DNA of 64,000 bases. Source: Epiperipatus broadwayi (lineage: Eukaryota; Onychophora; Udeonychophora; Euonychophora; Peripatidae). A model generated the notes under the pieces. It made no database searches. It saw only the letters and a program-made list of their open reading frames with translations, and was not told where the DNA came from. The translations under genes were made by a program, and so were the position numbers. The stretch is taken from NCBI GenBank assembly GCA_028023455.1, contig JAQFVV010000001.1, positions 19,403,611 to 19,467,610 on the forward strand, written 5' to 3'. This document shows positions 1 through 11,360 of the stretch, piece by piece; position 1 is the first letter of the stretch; the number at the start of each line of letters is the position of its first letter.

Positions 1-1244
1 CAATTAAACAAAACTTCATAATATTTATTTACAAAAACAAAATATCTTAAACAAACATAGAATATATTATCAATCAATCAATGCAGAAAAGAAAATTAAA
101 AAAACTAAAAAATTTACAAATGCAAATAAATTATTTGGATATATTCCTCTGTACTATGTCTATGATGAGTATCTATCATTTTGTTAATTAAACAATTTAA
201 AATTATTTACCCTTATTTTCCATGATAGACACTCATAATGTAGACATTTATACATCCAAAGGTAATGAAAAATTTATTAGATAAAAGTGAGATTGCTAAC
301 TAAATTAGAAATTTAAGTGCAACTTCAGATGATGTATGTAATTCTAAGTGTGGAAGTTGGTTGATCTAAAATAATTACCCTGCAAATTTATGTATCATGG
401 AAGAAATATAATACATAAACAATACATGATATGATAGCAAAGCAATAAAATAGTAAAGAATATTAATTAAAGAGTGTTAATCATTTATTCATTATAAAGA
501 TCTTAGGAATACTATTAGTAAACATATAATACATACTATAAGTGGTCATGTCATGTTGTGGCATTGGTTATTTTAGTGGCTTTAAAAGAGAAAAACTCTT
601 ATCATTTAAATATTCAGTTTGAACACTCAATTTCATATTCATAGATAAAATAACAAGTATTTTGGAGCAGAAAATTACCTAAATTTTATTAAAAGAAAAA
701 ACAAATCAGACTTTTCAACCTCCCCCCCCCACACTCTCTTTACACTTTCTTATGTTGGACTGTTCCAAATTATTGAATTAAATCATTAGTACTTGTGAAA
801 TATAAGATTGAGATAATAAAATAAAAATACAAAAAAAAATAAGACCTATCTATACAAAAGAATAAAATTATATTTACAATATTTCATGAATTGATATAAT
901 CAGGCATAATTCTTTCTCAGAGTCCTTCTTACATAAACAGTTCTTATAATTTATGCATTTTTTATTATAAATGTTGAGAACTCCTTATTGATTTTGAATA
1001 GCACATTCTGAACATATTTATATTGACAGTGGGTGATTTTGTTTTATTCCTCACATAGATTTTCATCCTGCATAGATCCAGCTTATCAGGCATTTAAACG
1101 TAGACGGATAAATGTTAATTTCACATGGCCATAGTGGATAAATGCTCCACCTGAAGACAATTATTCTAGCCAAAATATATCATATTTTGCAATATATATC
1201 CAAGTTTATATATATGCAGTTCACATTTAATTATATATATATAT
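1..1244. other. AT-rich flank, no gene seen
   Basis: No reading frame of recognisable family and no RNA gene. Contains a short C-run near 721 and a TA-rich stretch near 1200-1245 that directly abuts the left end of the LTR element. Confidence 0.6.
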
Positions 1245-1286
1245 TATAACGGGACAATCCTTTTCAAGACTTAAGTATGGGCGCCA
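1245..1286 (-). repeat. Duplicated LTR end plus PBS copy outside the 3' LTR
   Basis: Outside the 3' LTR, 1270-1286 repeats 17 nt of the primer-binding site and 1245-1269 repeats the terminal ~25 nt of the LTR again (compare 1289-1314 and 6549-6574). The order on the minus strand is LTR end, PBS, LTR end. The PBS copy stops after 17 nt, close to the usual 18 nt tRNA primer footprint. Confidence 0.6.
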
Positions 1287-3228
1287 TGTATAACAGGACG
1301 ATCCTATTCAGGACTCGAAGAAGTCGCATCTAGCTATAGTCGGACTTTGAGTCTTCTTATAGAATGCCATGGATGATGTTATTTAAAATATAATCCAATT
1401 CACACCTCTATTAATAACCTCGTTACTCTCGGAATTCGAGCTCAGAGTAGAAATTTGCAATCGACTCTCTTCAGGCATTTCCACAAATATCCCAAAGTAA
1501 TAATAAATTTAATATAAGCTATATATAACTTCTTTATAAATATTAAATCACTAAGTTGATTTAACATATATATGCATGAATATGTATATTTATAAATATT
1601 GGTTTTATAAAATGACTAAAGAAAATAAACAAATGAGACCTGTTTAATTTTGAAATCAAGTTTAACACATTTTAATCAGTAATAAAAAACAAAATATTAT
1701 CACATAAAAACATTAAAATTTAGAATTATAATCTGTGCTTATATACACTAATAAATTATTTAATATTCAAAAAAAAAATAATGTAATCATTTACATATAT
1801 ATATAATTTAAAATCATGCGTATAATAAATACACATGACACATTATAAATCTACCTATTGTGTCATTAAAATAATTCAGTGTGTGTTGTATGTCTATATA
1901 CGATAGCATCCATTCACACTAGATTAATAATAGAATGTATTCTGATATTAGTTATGTATGTTTAAAAATATATTATGTTAATTGTCATGTAAGATTCAAT
2001 TTGGAATATAATAAAATGTACTTCCCAATTGAAATAATTTAAAAACATTTACCTTAGTCAGCTGTCATTTCCATCAGAGTATATATCAAAACATCAATAT
2101 TTAAATTTTATTAAATAAAAAATAAATAAATAAAGTGTTCATCTTATCAGTTCCCCACTTCAATATATGAAGTAATTTTTCTAAGTAAATATAATTATCC
2201 ACAAAGAAAATAAAGTTTAAGAGTTCTTAAATTATACAATAAAGTAATCCAAGACGAGAAAGAATACGGTTTTATATCCCTCCTTAGACGAAATAAAATG
2301 ATGACGAATGTTGAAACATAAAGTTCATTGATCATCCTTCGAAGAGGCAATCCAGATATTCATTCTTTAAATATTTATGTAGTAAAATGTTTAACATCTT
2401 CTTCAATATAATACTCCAATATTAAAGCAGCTTTTTAAATGAGAATTACGACGATTATATTTAAGGCATTGACTAAGTAGGAATAAATTTACATGTTCGG
2501 GTTTAAAACGTCAGTAGAAATCCCTGACATAAATTATTTAGCCACAGAGCATCTTTATAAATTTTTGTCTTCTTAAATATATATATTTTAAATTCATTTC
2601 AAAGACGTTGATAACTTTTATAACCTTGTTAATTACAATGATTATTTTTGTATAGTTCTTTATAGTATTCAAAGGCAGTAAATTAATTACTTGAAGCAGG
2701 TTTTAAAATATTGAATCTTCTTTTTTTTTTTTTAATTTTTCTTAAATGTGTTCTAAATTCGAACACATTTAAATTTACAAACATAGTTCTTGCCTTGATA
2801 ACTAAATAGAAGATTATTGTTGTAACAATATTAGTTCATTTTTATACTGGATTAATTTCAGCAAGCATATCACATAATCACACTCACGCTCTATTGTTTA
2901 AAATATACAATTTGTAATGAACCCCAAATGTTTATTTCCTTTGTTTCAACTGATAAAAATGCAATGTTGACTTAAGGCTTTGTCAAATGTCAAGTTTTAC
3001 ATTACTATTAGTTAGAAACATTTTATTTATGTGTGTGTATAAATAAACCAGAATTATTCATTTTTAGAATTATTCTTTTAATACTAACTAGTCTATATAT
3101 ATATAGCTGATACATGAAAAGCTTAAGATAGGTGTAAGTTATTTATATCTGTTGATTCGATATAGGCACAGTTAAATTCACAAAGAAACACAAATAGTTT
3201 TAGGTGAGGCTCATATGGTATTCTCACA
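1287..3228 (-). repeat. 3' LTR of the LTR retrotransposon
   Basis: 1942 bp, colinear with 6547-8504 apart from scattered substitutions and short A/T-run length changes. On the minus strand it starts TGTGAGAATACC directly after the polypurine tract and ends TTATACA, so it has TG...CA termini. Confidence 0.8.
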
Positions 3229-3246
3229 TTACCCCTCCCTTAAAAA
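3229..3246 (-). promoter_or_regulatory. Polypurine tract
   Basis: On the minus strand TTTTTAAGGGAGGGGTAA lies immediately upstream of the 3' LTR start TGTGAG. A purine run at this position primes plus-strand synthesis in LTR elements. Confidence 0.75.
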
Positions 3247-3433
3247 GTTCAAATTTTATATTTACCATTAAAATTTGGACACTTAATGTGTGTCAATGTA
3301 TGCATTAAATATAAAGATGTGGAGCTTGTTTTTTTTTCCTGCTTTTATCAACCCTTATTATTTGCTCTATTTTTTTTAACCCTTTCTCTTTCTCTACATT
3401 AAATATTATTCACTTTAAACAGAAGGATAAAAA

Positions 3434-3437
<4 letters not shown>

Positions 3438-3494
<57 letters not shown>
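3438..3494. repeat. (AT)n microsatellite
   Basis: About 57 bp of uninterrupted AT dinucleotides inside the LTR element interior. Confidence 0.95.
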
Positions 3495-3499
<5 letters not shown>

Positions 3500-3924
3500 T
3501 CTTTCTTTTTCTTCCCTTTTCTATCTATTTTCCTTTGATGGATTTATTTTCATGTGCATCTTTTATAGATGTCACATATATTTGTTTGGTAGTCTCAATC
3601 CTGCTTTTCTTTAAGACTTATGGACTCTTTTGAGAACTATTCAAAACATAAGAACATCCATCATTCAGCATGGATTAACTCTTAAAACGTTTTTAGTTTT
3701 CAGGTATCCTAAGAATTAATTTTAATTGCTTAACATACCCTCATCAAAGAAAATTAATATCTCTTTTGACTTATATACATCCTTATACATATATATACCC
3801 TTATACTTTTAAATGAAAACTTTTTCTCCTTACCTATTCCAAGTTATCTTTTCTTTCAATATTTTACTTTATACATAAGTAAAATGTTGCAAACATTATT
3901 AATTTGTTTGACCAAAATAGGGTT

Positions 3925-4164
3925 TTAAAGCTCTAGCATTGTAAGTGCTTTAATGTCTCCCTTTATATTTATCCAGAATGCATTGAGACCTGTTTGCTTT
4001 ATGATAGTATAAGGTCCTTCATATTGATGGTAAAACTTTTGATATTTGCTCTTTTGGGGTTTACTCATATGAGGTGTTTTTATAAAAACTTGATCTCCAA
4101 TTTGGAACTTGTGTGAAATTGTCTTAACATTTTTATTTCTTTGACTGGCCTTTTTTTTTAACAA
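3925..4164 (-). pseudogene. Integrase C-terminal remnant of the LTR retrotransposon
   Basis: 79 codons. The segment FQIGDQVFIKTP, then a basic stretch, then YEGPYTIIKQTG matches the small beta-barrel integrase C-terminal region typical of Ty3/gypsy-like and related polyproteins (pattern F.vGD.V..k....YeGPy.i). No zinc-binding HHCC domain or DDE core is present upstream, so this is only the tail of a deleted pol. It lies ~680 nt upstream of the polypurine tract on the coding strand, as expected for the end of pol. The annotated methionine is not a true start. Confidence 0.6.
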
Positions 4165-4633
4165 GTTGTTTATAAGCTTTTACTCTATCTTCTCTTGTAT
4201 CCATATATATGTCCACAAAGCACATGTACATTGGCTTAATGGTGATTGTTATTACAATTTAACAACATCACACTATATAAAATAAATGTCTTATTTATAC
4301 ATATCCATATCAAAATATATAATAATGGACTTGCATTTTATAATTAGTGTTTCAACATCAGATTGCATTATCGTGATGCTTAATTAATCTACCATTATTA
4401 CTTAGTTAACTAACCACAACTTGAACTTTAATAAACCTGTAAGTATTTTTTTATACTTTGGTTAACTTGATGCATTTTTATTGCTATTAATATCAACTTC
4501 AATTATTTATATACATATATACATTTATTCTCTTAAAAGAACAGCCTATTGGATTCTATGATTACCGAAAGTCCATTGTCACATCCCAAAGTCGTAATCC
4601 TTGAAGTCCTTCCTTATATGTGTGCTTTACTTT

Positions 4634-5257
4634 TTAAGCACATCCATTAACATGTTCAATGAATGTGAAGGGACCTTCATAAGTATTACACAATCTATGG
4701 AATTGTGAACCTTTCTGTCTCTTAGATAGTATTATAAATATTTTTATTATTGTCTGAAGACTTTTTATAATTTGTTTATCTTCAGGATTATGGTGATGCT
4801 TCATACACCATAATTTACACTTAAGACAATTAAATCTATTGCCTTCATTTATATCTTCTATATTAAACCTTCTATTAAGACAACCTTCTTTTCCATTAAA
4901 TATCATCATTGATAATGATATTATCAGATGGTTGTCATACAATTCATCAACACCTCGTTGATGAAATGTTTTACATTTGTTCTGGGAGTAAAAACAAATA
5001 TGATGGGATGACTCAAAATACATTTCACTGTTGTATTCATCTATTATATCTTTAGATAGTGGAGTCATATCAAGTTTCATGAGTTCATGACTTAACTTGT
5101 GATTAATACAAGAAATCCGAAGTCTTAATTTATCTAGACATTTAGTATTATCAGTTGACTGTGTTTCCCTCAATTCCTGAGATTCAGAATTTAATTTATA
5201 TTTCACATGATCCATATTCTCTTCTCTTTCTAAGATTTTTGGATCAGGTTCAAGCAC
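4634..5257 (-). CDS. Hypothetical protein inside the LTR element
   Basis: Uninterrupted 207-codon frame between the gag-like ORF and the integrase tail. No family recognised for the bulk. Its last ~25 residues (FHRLCNTYEGPFTFIEH) resemble the integrase-tail motif YEGPYTII of the next ORF, so it may be a rearranged or duplicated pol remnant. Several Cys/His (residues ~80-100 and ~140-160) do not form an obvious zinc knuckle. Could equally be an accessory ORF. Low certainty of expression. Confidence 0.4.
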   Translation of the reverse strand: MLEPDPKILEREENMDHVKYKLNSESQELRETQSTDNTKCLDKLRLRISCINHKLSHELMKLDMTPLSKDIIDEYNSEMYFESSHHICFYSQNKCKTFHQRGVDELYDNHLIISLSMMIFNGKEGCLNRRFNIEDINEGNRFNCLKCKLWCMKHHHNPEDKQIIKSLQTIIKIFIILSKRQKGSQFHRLCNTYEGPFTFIEHVNGCA

Positions 5258-5343
5258 TTTATTAATGATGCAATGATCTTCAATTCATTGCTCTGCTGTA
5301 TGGTAAAATGATAGTCATGGCAGTTTTCTTCTGAAATATTCAT

Positions 5344-6189
5344 TTAAACTAAAAGTGATATGTTCTGGATGCTATCATTATATTCAGATATCTCATGCTT
5401 AGGGTAAGTTTTGGATTCTTGGCATTGAATTTCCATTGATATTGTTGATGCTTTTGTGTCATGAAGTCTTTCTACTTCATTGGCAGTTTGTTTCTTTTCA
5501 ACAACAACTTTGATTTCTACTTGCATCATTTCTTTAACATTATCAATATCTTTCTTTAACTCTTCTTTTATAGAAATTATGTCTTCTTTTAATTTCTTTT
5601 CCATATTATCCATATCAACTTTAGTTACCATATTATCGTTCATTCTAGCCATTTCTCCCTTCATATCAGCATTAATTTTATTTATATCAGCATTTATATT
5701 ATTCATATCAGCTTTGGTTGCCATATTATTCATATCAGCTTTTATATTATTTATATCAGCTTTGGTTGCCATATTATCCATATCAGCTTTTATATTATTT
5801 ATATCAGCTTTGATATTATTTATATCAGCTTTGGTTGCCATATTATTCATATCAGCTTTCATATTATCCATCTTAGAATTCATTTTATTCATATCAGCTT
5901 TCATATCCATTATCATTCGGACCAATTGAGCCATATAATTATCACTTCCTTGAAGCTGTACTATTATAGCTTCAGTTACCTTTTGTGTTTGGGGTAATAT
6001 TTGATCTGTCATATGAACTTGTGAAGGATGTTCAACTTCTTCTACAGACCCCTCAGACATTAAGACTTGTAAAGACCCCTGTTCATCACTAATTGAAGTA
6101 ATTTCTATTTCACTATCTTTATTACTTAAAGATTCTTCTAAACTTTTTACTTCCATTATTTTTAGCTTTTTCCGACTTCTAGTTATCAT
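5344..6189 (-). CDS. Coiled-coil gag-like protein of the LTR element
   Basis: Intact 281-codon frame, first ORF after the 5' LTR (leader ~357 nt), which is the gag position. The N-terminus is basic (residues 1-12), followed by an acidic linker. Residues ~85-200 are a repetitive coiled coil built from heptad/nonad units such as NNIKADI and NNMATKADM, then a charged helical region to ~225. No CCHC knuckle and no recognisable capsid motif. Inference: a multimerising structural protein, or a coiled-coil ORF that replaced gag. The DNA repeat underneath is described at 5680-5905. Confidence 0.5.
   Translation of the reverse strand: MITRSRKKLKIMEVKSLEESLSNKDSEIEITSISDEQGSLQVLMSEGSVEEVEHPSQVHMTDQILPQTQKVTEAIIVQLQGSDNYMAQLVRMIMDMKADMNKMNSKMDNMKADMNNMATKADINNIKADINNIKADMDNMATKADINNIKADMNNMATKADMNNINADINKINADMKGEMARMNDNMVTKVDMDNMEKKLKEDIISIKEELKKDIDNVKEMMQVEIKVVVEKKQTANEVERLHDTKASTISMEIQCQESKTYPKHEISEYNDSIQNISLLV
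5680..5905 (-). repeat. Coding minisatellite under the coiled coil
   Basis: Imperfect tandem units of ~21 and ~27 nt (for example TATATCAGCTTT and GGTTGCCATATTAT alternations), all multiples of three, so unit gain or loss keeps the frame open. Confidence 0.8.
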
Positions 6190-6528
6190 TAACTAAAAAT
6201 TTCTAATGTAATATATATAAATTACTTTCTTTTCAAAGTTATACTTTAATATATGCCATAAGATTTCATGCTGTGCTTATGCCCTTAAATGTAATTCCAT
6301 TTTCCTACTTTTATAAGATGTTGTTATAATATATATTTTAATGCCCAAATTATAATTGTATTTATTTATTTATTTTAAAGCGACTGATTTATCTGTTCGC
6401 TACGGTTTATTTTATTTCAAGGTCTCTATTATTTATTACTCAGTGTTTTTACCAATTCACAACATACTCCTATATTTATTTATTTTTTTAAACTATGGAT
6501 TTAACCAATGGAAAACTACTGTTTCATG

Positions 6529-6546
6529 CCTTAAGTATGGGCGCCA
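6529..6546 (-). promoter_or_regulatory. Primer-binding site
   Basis: On the minus strand, TGGCGCCCATACTTAAGG follows the 5' LTR end directly. The first eight bases equal the complement of a tRNA 3' end GGGCGCCA (Lys-type); the remainder does not match a standard tRNA by eye. Confidence 0.6.
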
Positions 6547-8504
6547 TGTATAACGGGACGATCCTTTTCAGGACTCGAGGAAGTCGCATCTAACTATAGT
6601 CGGACTTTGAGTCTTCTTATAGAATGCCATGGATGATGTTATTTAAAATATAATCCAATTCACTCCTCTATTAATAACCTCGTTACTCTCAGAATTCGAA
6701 CTCAGAGTAGAAATTTGCAATCGACTCTCTTCAAGCATTTCCACAAATATCCCATAGTAATAATAAATTTAATGTAAGCTATATATAACTTCTTTATAAA
6801 TATTAAATCACTAAGTTGATTTAACATATATATGCATGAATATGTATATTTATAAATATTGGTTTTATAAAACGACTAAATAAAATAAACAAACGAGACC
6901 TGTTTAATTTTGAAATCAAGTTTAACACATTTTAATCAGTAATAAAAAACAAAATATTATCACATAAAAACATTAAAATTTAGAATTATAATCTGTGCTT
7001 ATATACACTAATAAATTATTTAATATTAAAAAAAATAATAATAATAATGTAATCATTTACATATATATATATAATTTAAAATCATGCGTATAATAAATAC
7101 ACATGACACATTATAAATCTACCTATTGTGTCATTAAAATAATTCAGTGTGTGTTGTATGTTTATATACAATAACATCCATTCACACTAGATTAATAATA
7201 GAATATATTCTGATATTAGTTATGTATGTTTAAAAACATATTATGTTAATTGTCATGTAAGATTCAATTTGGAATATAATAAAACATACTTCCAAATTGA
7301 AATAATTTAAAAACATTTACCTTAGTCAGCTGTCATTTCCATCAGAGTATATATCAAAACATCAATATTTAAATTTTATTAAATAAAAAAAAAAAATAAA
7401 GTGTTCATCTTATCAGTTCCCCACTTCAATATATGAAGTAATTTTTCTAAGTAAATATAATTATCCACAAAGGAAATAAAGTTTAAGAGTTCTTAAATTA
7501 TACAATGAAGTAATCCAAGATGAGAAAGAATACGGTTTTATATCCCTCCTTAGACGAAATAAAATGATGATGAATGTTGAAACATAAAGTTCATTGATCA
7601 TCCTTCAAAGAGGCAATCCAGATATTCATTCTTTAAATATTTATGTAGTAAAATATTTAACATCTTCTTCAATATAATACTCCAATATTAAAGCAGCTTT
7701 TTAAATGAGAATTACGACGATTATATTTAAGGCATTGACTAAGTAGGAATAAATTTACATGTTCAGGTTTAAAACATCAGTAGAAATCCCTGGCATAAAT
7801 TATTTAGCCACAGAACATCTTTATAAATTTTTGTCTTCTTAAATATATATTTTTTAAATTCATTTCGAAGACATTGATAACTTTTATAACCTTGTTAATT
7901 ACAATGATTATTTTTGTATAGTTCTTTATAATATTCAAACGCAGTAAATTAATCATTGAAGCAGGTTTTAAAATATTGAATCTTCTTTTTTTTTTTAATT
8001 TTTCTTAAATGTGTTCTAAATTCGAACACATTTAAATTTACAAACGTAGTTCTTGCCTTGATAACTAAATAAAAGATTATTGTTGTAACAATATTAGTTC
8101 GTTTTTATACTGGATTAATTTCAGCAAGCATATCACATAATCACACTCATGCTCTATTGTTTAAAATATACAATTTGTAATGAACCCCAAACGTTTATTT
8201 CCTTTGTTTCAACTGATAAAAATGCAATGTTGACTTAAGGCTTTGTCAAATGTCAAGTTTTACATTAACAAAAAAAAATACAATTAGTTAGAAACATTTT
8301 ATTTATGTGTGTGTATAAATAAACCAGAATTATTCATTTTTAGAATTATTCTTTTAATAGTAACTAGTCTATATATATATAGCTGATACATGAAAAGCTT
8401 AAGATAGGTGTAAGTTATTTATATCTGTTGATTCGATATAGGCACAGTTAAATTCACAAAGAAACACAAATTGTTTTAGGTGAGGCTCATATAGTACTCT
8501 CACA
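6547..8504 (-). repeat. 5' LTR of the LTR retrotransposon
   Basis: 1958 bp, colinear with 1287-3228. Minus-strand start TGTGAGAGTACT, end TTATACA followed by the PBS. The outer edge abuts (TA)n at 8505-8531. Confidence 0.8.
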
Positions 8505-10559
8505 TTATATATATATATATATATATATATAACACAGCTATTTACTATCTGCGATATTGGCTATATAAACCTTTAACTAAATAAACTGTTCTAATTTCTT
8601 TTTTTAGTTTCTTTAAAAAAACCTTAATACTTTTTTTTAAATTTATAAGTTATTTTACACTTATCTGATTATTTAGCTGGTATTAGAATCTTCTGCTTGC
8701 TTCCTTAATTTTTTTTAAATGGCAAATAAATAAAAAAAAGTAACATTTGTTGTGAAGCTGATTTTAAAAAATCTCCATTTTGTAGAAAATGTTATTAAAA
8801 TAACTGCTTCAATAAAACTGCCTTTTCATGTTAAACGCAAAATAATAAAAAAGAATGATTTTTAATTGTTTTCCTTTTTATACTAGATATCATTTCCATT
8901 GTTTAAACTGCAGCGTGTGCCTATTGTTGCATTATAAAAATATTTTGATTATCAATTTATTTAAAAAAAAAAAATAAAATAAAATAATATATTAATTATA
9001 TTATTATCTCCTTCTTACATTCAGTTACTTAGTACAATACCTGATTTTTTTATTGCTATAACTGTTTTTACCATTTAAGTCATTGTCTATATTTATTATA
9101 ATCAACACAATACAATTGTCAACATATATATAAATTTATACAAACTTTATCAATGTTTATTTTTTTTTAAACACTTAAATTTTATTACTAATATATAAGT
9201 GTGTTTTTTTTGTTAAATGATTTACCATTCCCACTATTTAATATACAATTAGTACACTGTCATAACTATATATACATTTATATTTTTTAAGAGTGTTCTA
9301 GCAAAACTTAGTATTTATTTCATATTTACATTCTACTTAAAAACAATCCAATATTTCAGATGGATAAGGATTGTTGTGGGTGTGATGGGTGCATTCTAAA
9401 GCTACCCTTACAATATGTAGGCATATGTAAGGAAAGTACTACATGATATATGCTTAAATTGAAGATTAGGAGATAAATTTTCTTTGTTAATAATAGGCTC
9501 TTGGAGATTTAATTGGTAGATAATTTATATTTATGTATCATCCTTAGTTACTAGTAACCATAGATAAGCAAATAATACCATATACTATTAAATCATCCAT
9601 GCACTATACTACTGTTACCCAATGCTTTATTTACTACCCTCTTTTACAGTTTACAGTTTCAATTGCCCAATCAATCTTCTTCAGAAATACATTATACAAA
9701 CATATGAATATAAATATATGTGAACATATAATATACATTCTATATATACATCTTATAATCATCATCTACTTATTACCTTTTAAATATTATATAATTTTTT
9801 ACCCTTTTTGTACATTCTATATTTATTAATTAAAAATTTTCTATATATATATTCTATTTTTATTCTTTATTTCATTTTATTCTTATAAATACTTAACTCT
9901 AACTTAATATATTTTATATTTTACATTATTTATTTTACTAACAATCATTATTTATAATTTATTCATTCAATAATTTATAAGGTATTTTAATTCATAATAT
10001 TATTTTAAACACATTTAACCCATATTTTATATCTTCTAATTTCAATGCTAAATTCAAATTTTAAAAATTTAACATTATACTTTTAGTACCCCCCCCTCTT
10101 TAAATTTTGCATTTATATTATTAGCAGGTCCATTTTCCTATTTTTTATATAAGTAAATTTTTTAATTTTTTTTTATTTTTTACTTTATATCAATTTTTTT
10201 TCAGACCCAAATCTCTATTCAAAACTGGCTTAATATTATTAATATTAATAGCCTATTTTATTTTTCTATCCCTTTTATTATCAGTACTTTGTATCATCCT
10301 TATACAATCCTTTTCAAACTCATGCCCTCTTTCTAATTTATGCAAATATATCAGTGAATTTTTATCATATTTATATTGTAATAGTCTTCTATATATAGAA
10401 TTCTTTGTTTTTTTCAGCATAATTTATGTTTATATTATTAATTTGACACTTTTTACAATTAATCTCATATATGCTATTTATTTCATTATTTAAATTTTTA
10501 TTAAGCTAACAACTAATATTACAAAGATATGTATAAGTGACTTATTGTTATCAATAATT
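8505..10559. other. AT-rich interval, no gene seen
   Basis: (TA)n at 8505-8531, then low-complexity A/T-rich DNA with a C-run near 10088. Frames of up to ~75 codons are rich in I, Y, F and L and show no family resemblance. Confidence 0.6.
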
Positions 10560-10579
10560 TTCTTATCAAATAATTAAGT

Positions 10580-11360
10580 TAATTCTTCAACCGCCTCTTA
10601 TGAGGCATCTCGTCAACATCTGACATCACTCTAACTCTGCTAGTTCTTATGCTAAAATATTCATTTGACAGGTATTGATTAGGTTTTTAAAAGTTCTGTA
10701 AGATGGTGCCCTCTTCCGAATTATTTTACAAGTAAAAAATCAAAAAAACCGCATTTTAAACTAAACAAAGAAAGAACCTTGTCAGTGATTTGCTGTCAGC
10801 CGACTCTCAGCCGAAAAAAACATTCTGATTGGCTGGAAAGAACAAAGAAACCGCCTGATCAAAGAAAATAAAGAAAAACACTGAGATTTTCATTTCGAAT
10901 GCAATTTAAGTATTAAAAAAATATAATTTGAGAAATTAAACTAGTTTTTTAAAAAATATACCAAAAAAACAAATTTATTTTCGAAAAATATTGAAGATTT
11001 TAGTAAAAATATTTAAGATTTAGCAAAAAGAAATCTTTACTTTTCGATAACGTAAAATTGAAAAAAAGCGTTTGCGTCAGCACTTTTTTGTTTAGACATT
11101 CGCTTTATATTTGCCGAAATTGAATATATTTTATAATAAATAAATAGCAATTTATTTTTGAAAGAACTTTCGTTCTCTTTCATAACCTAAAAAATTAGTA
11201 ATATACTTTTTATAAACGTATCTGAGTTGAATTTAATATTATAGGCGAATATGTTTTAACAATAGGTTTTGTCTTCAGTTTGTGAGTTGGCCAATTAAAA
11301 GATTTGATTTTTACCTCATACAACCAATAATATAATTAGCGGTTTAAGGGTTAAGAGACA
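10580..11360 (+). repeat. Diverged interspersed repeat, copy 1
   Basis: Slightly more GC-rich than its surroundings. Reverse-complement similarity to 19,080-19,830, best in ACTTGTAAAATAATTC...CATCTTACAG, in TTATGAAAG..AA.GAAAGTT and in the ATTGGCCAA segment. No coding capacity, so class is unknown (LTR, MITE or SINE remnant). Perhaps 70-75% similar in the best blocks, judged by eye. Confidence 0.45.

Larger units (their letters stand above)
1245..8504 (-). mobile_element. LTR retrotransposon, large, internally deleted (LARD-like)
   Basis: Two direct ~1.95 kb copies (1287-3228 and 6547-8504), a few percent different by eye, bracket a 3.3 kb interior. Reading on the minus strand, the 5' LTR begins TGTGAGAG, is followed by a TGGCGCCC primer-binding site, then a gag-like ORF, an unknown ORF, an integrase C-terminal fragment, a purine-rich tract and the 3' LTR. 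Protease, reverse transcriptase, RNase H and the integrase catalytic core are missing, so the copy is non-autonomous. Both sides are (TA)n, so no target duplication can be read. Class is probably Ty3/gypsy from the integrase tail and PBS, but the diagnostic RT domain is absent. Confidence 0.8.

Noticed and set aside
5480-5929. Plus-strand 149-codon hydrophobic frame
   Set aside because: Antisense shadow of the coiled-coil gag-like ORF and its in-frame repeat.
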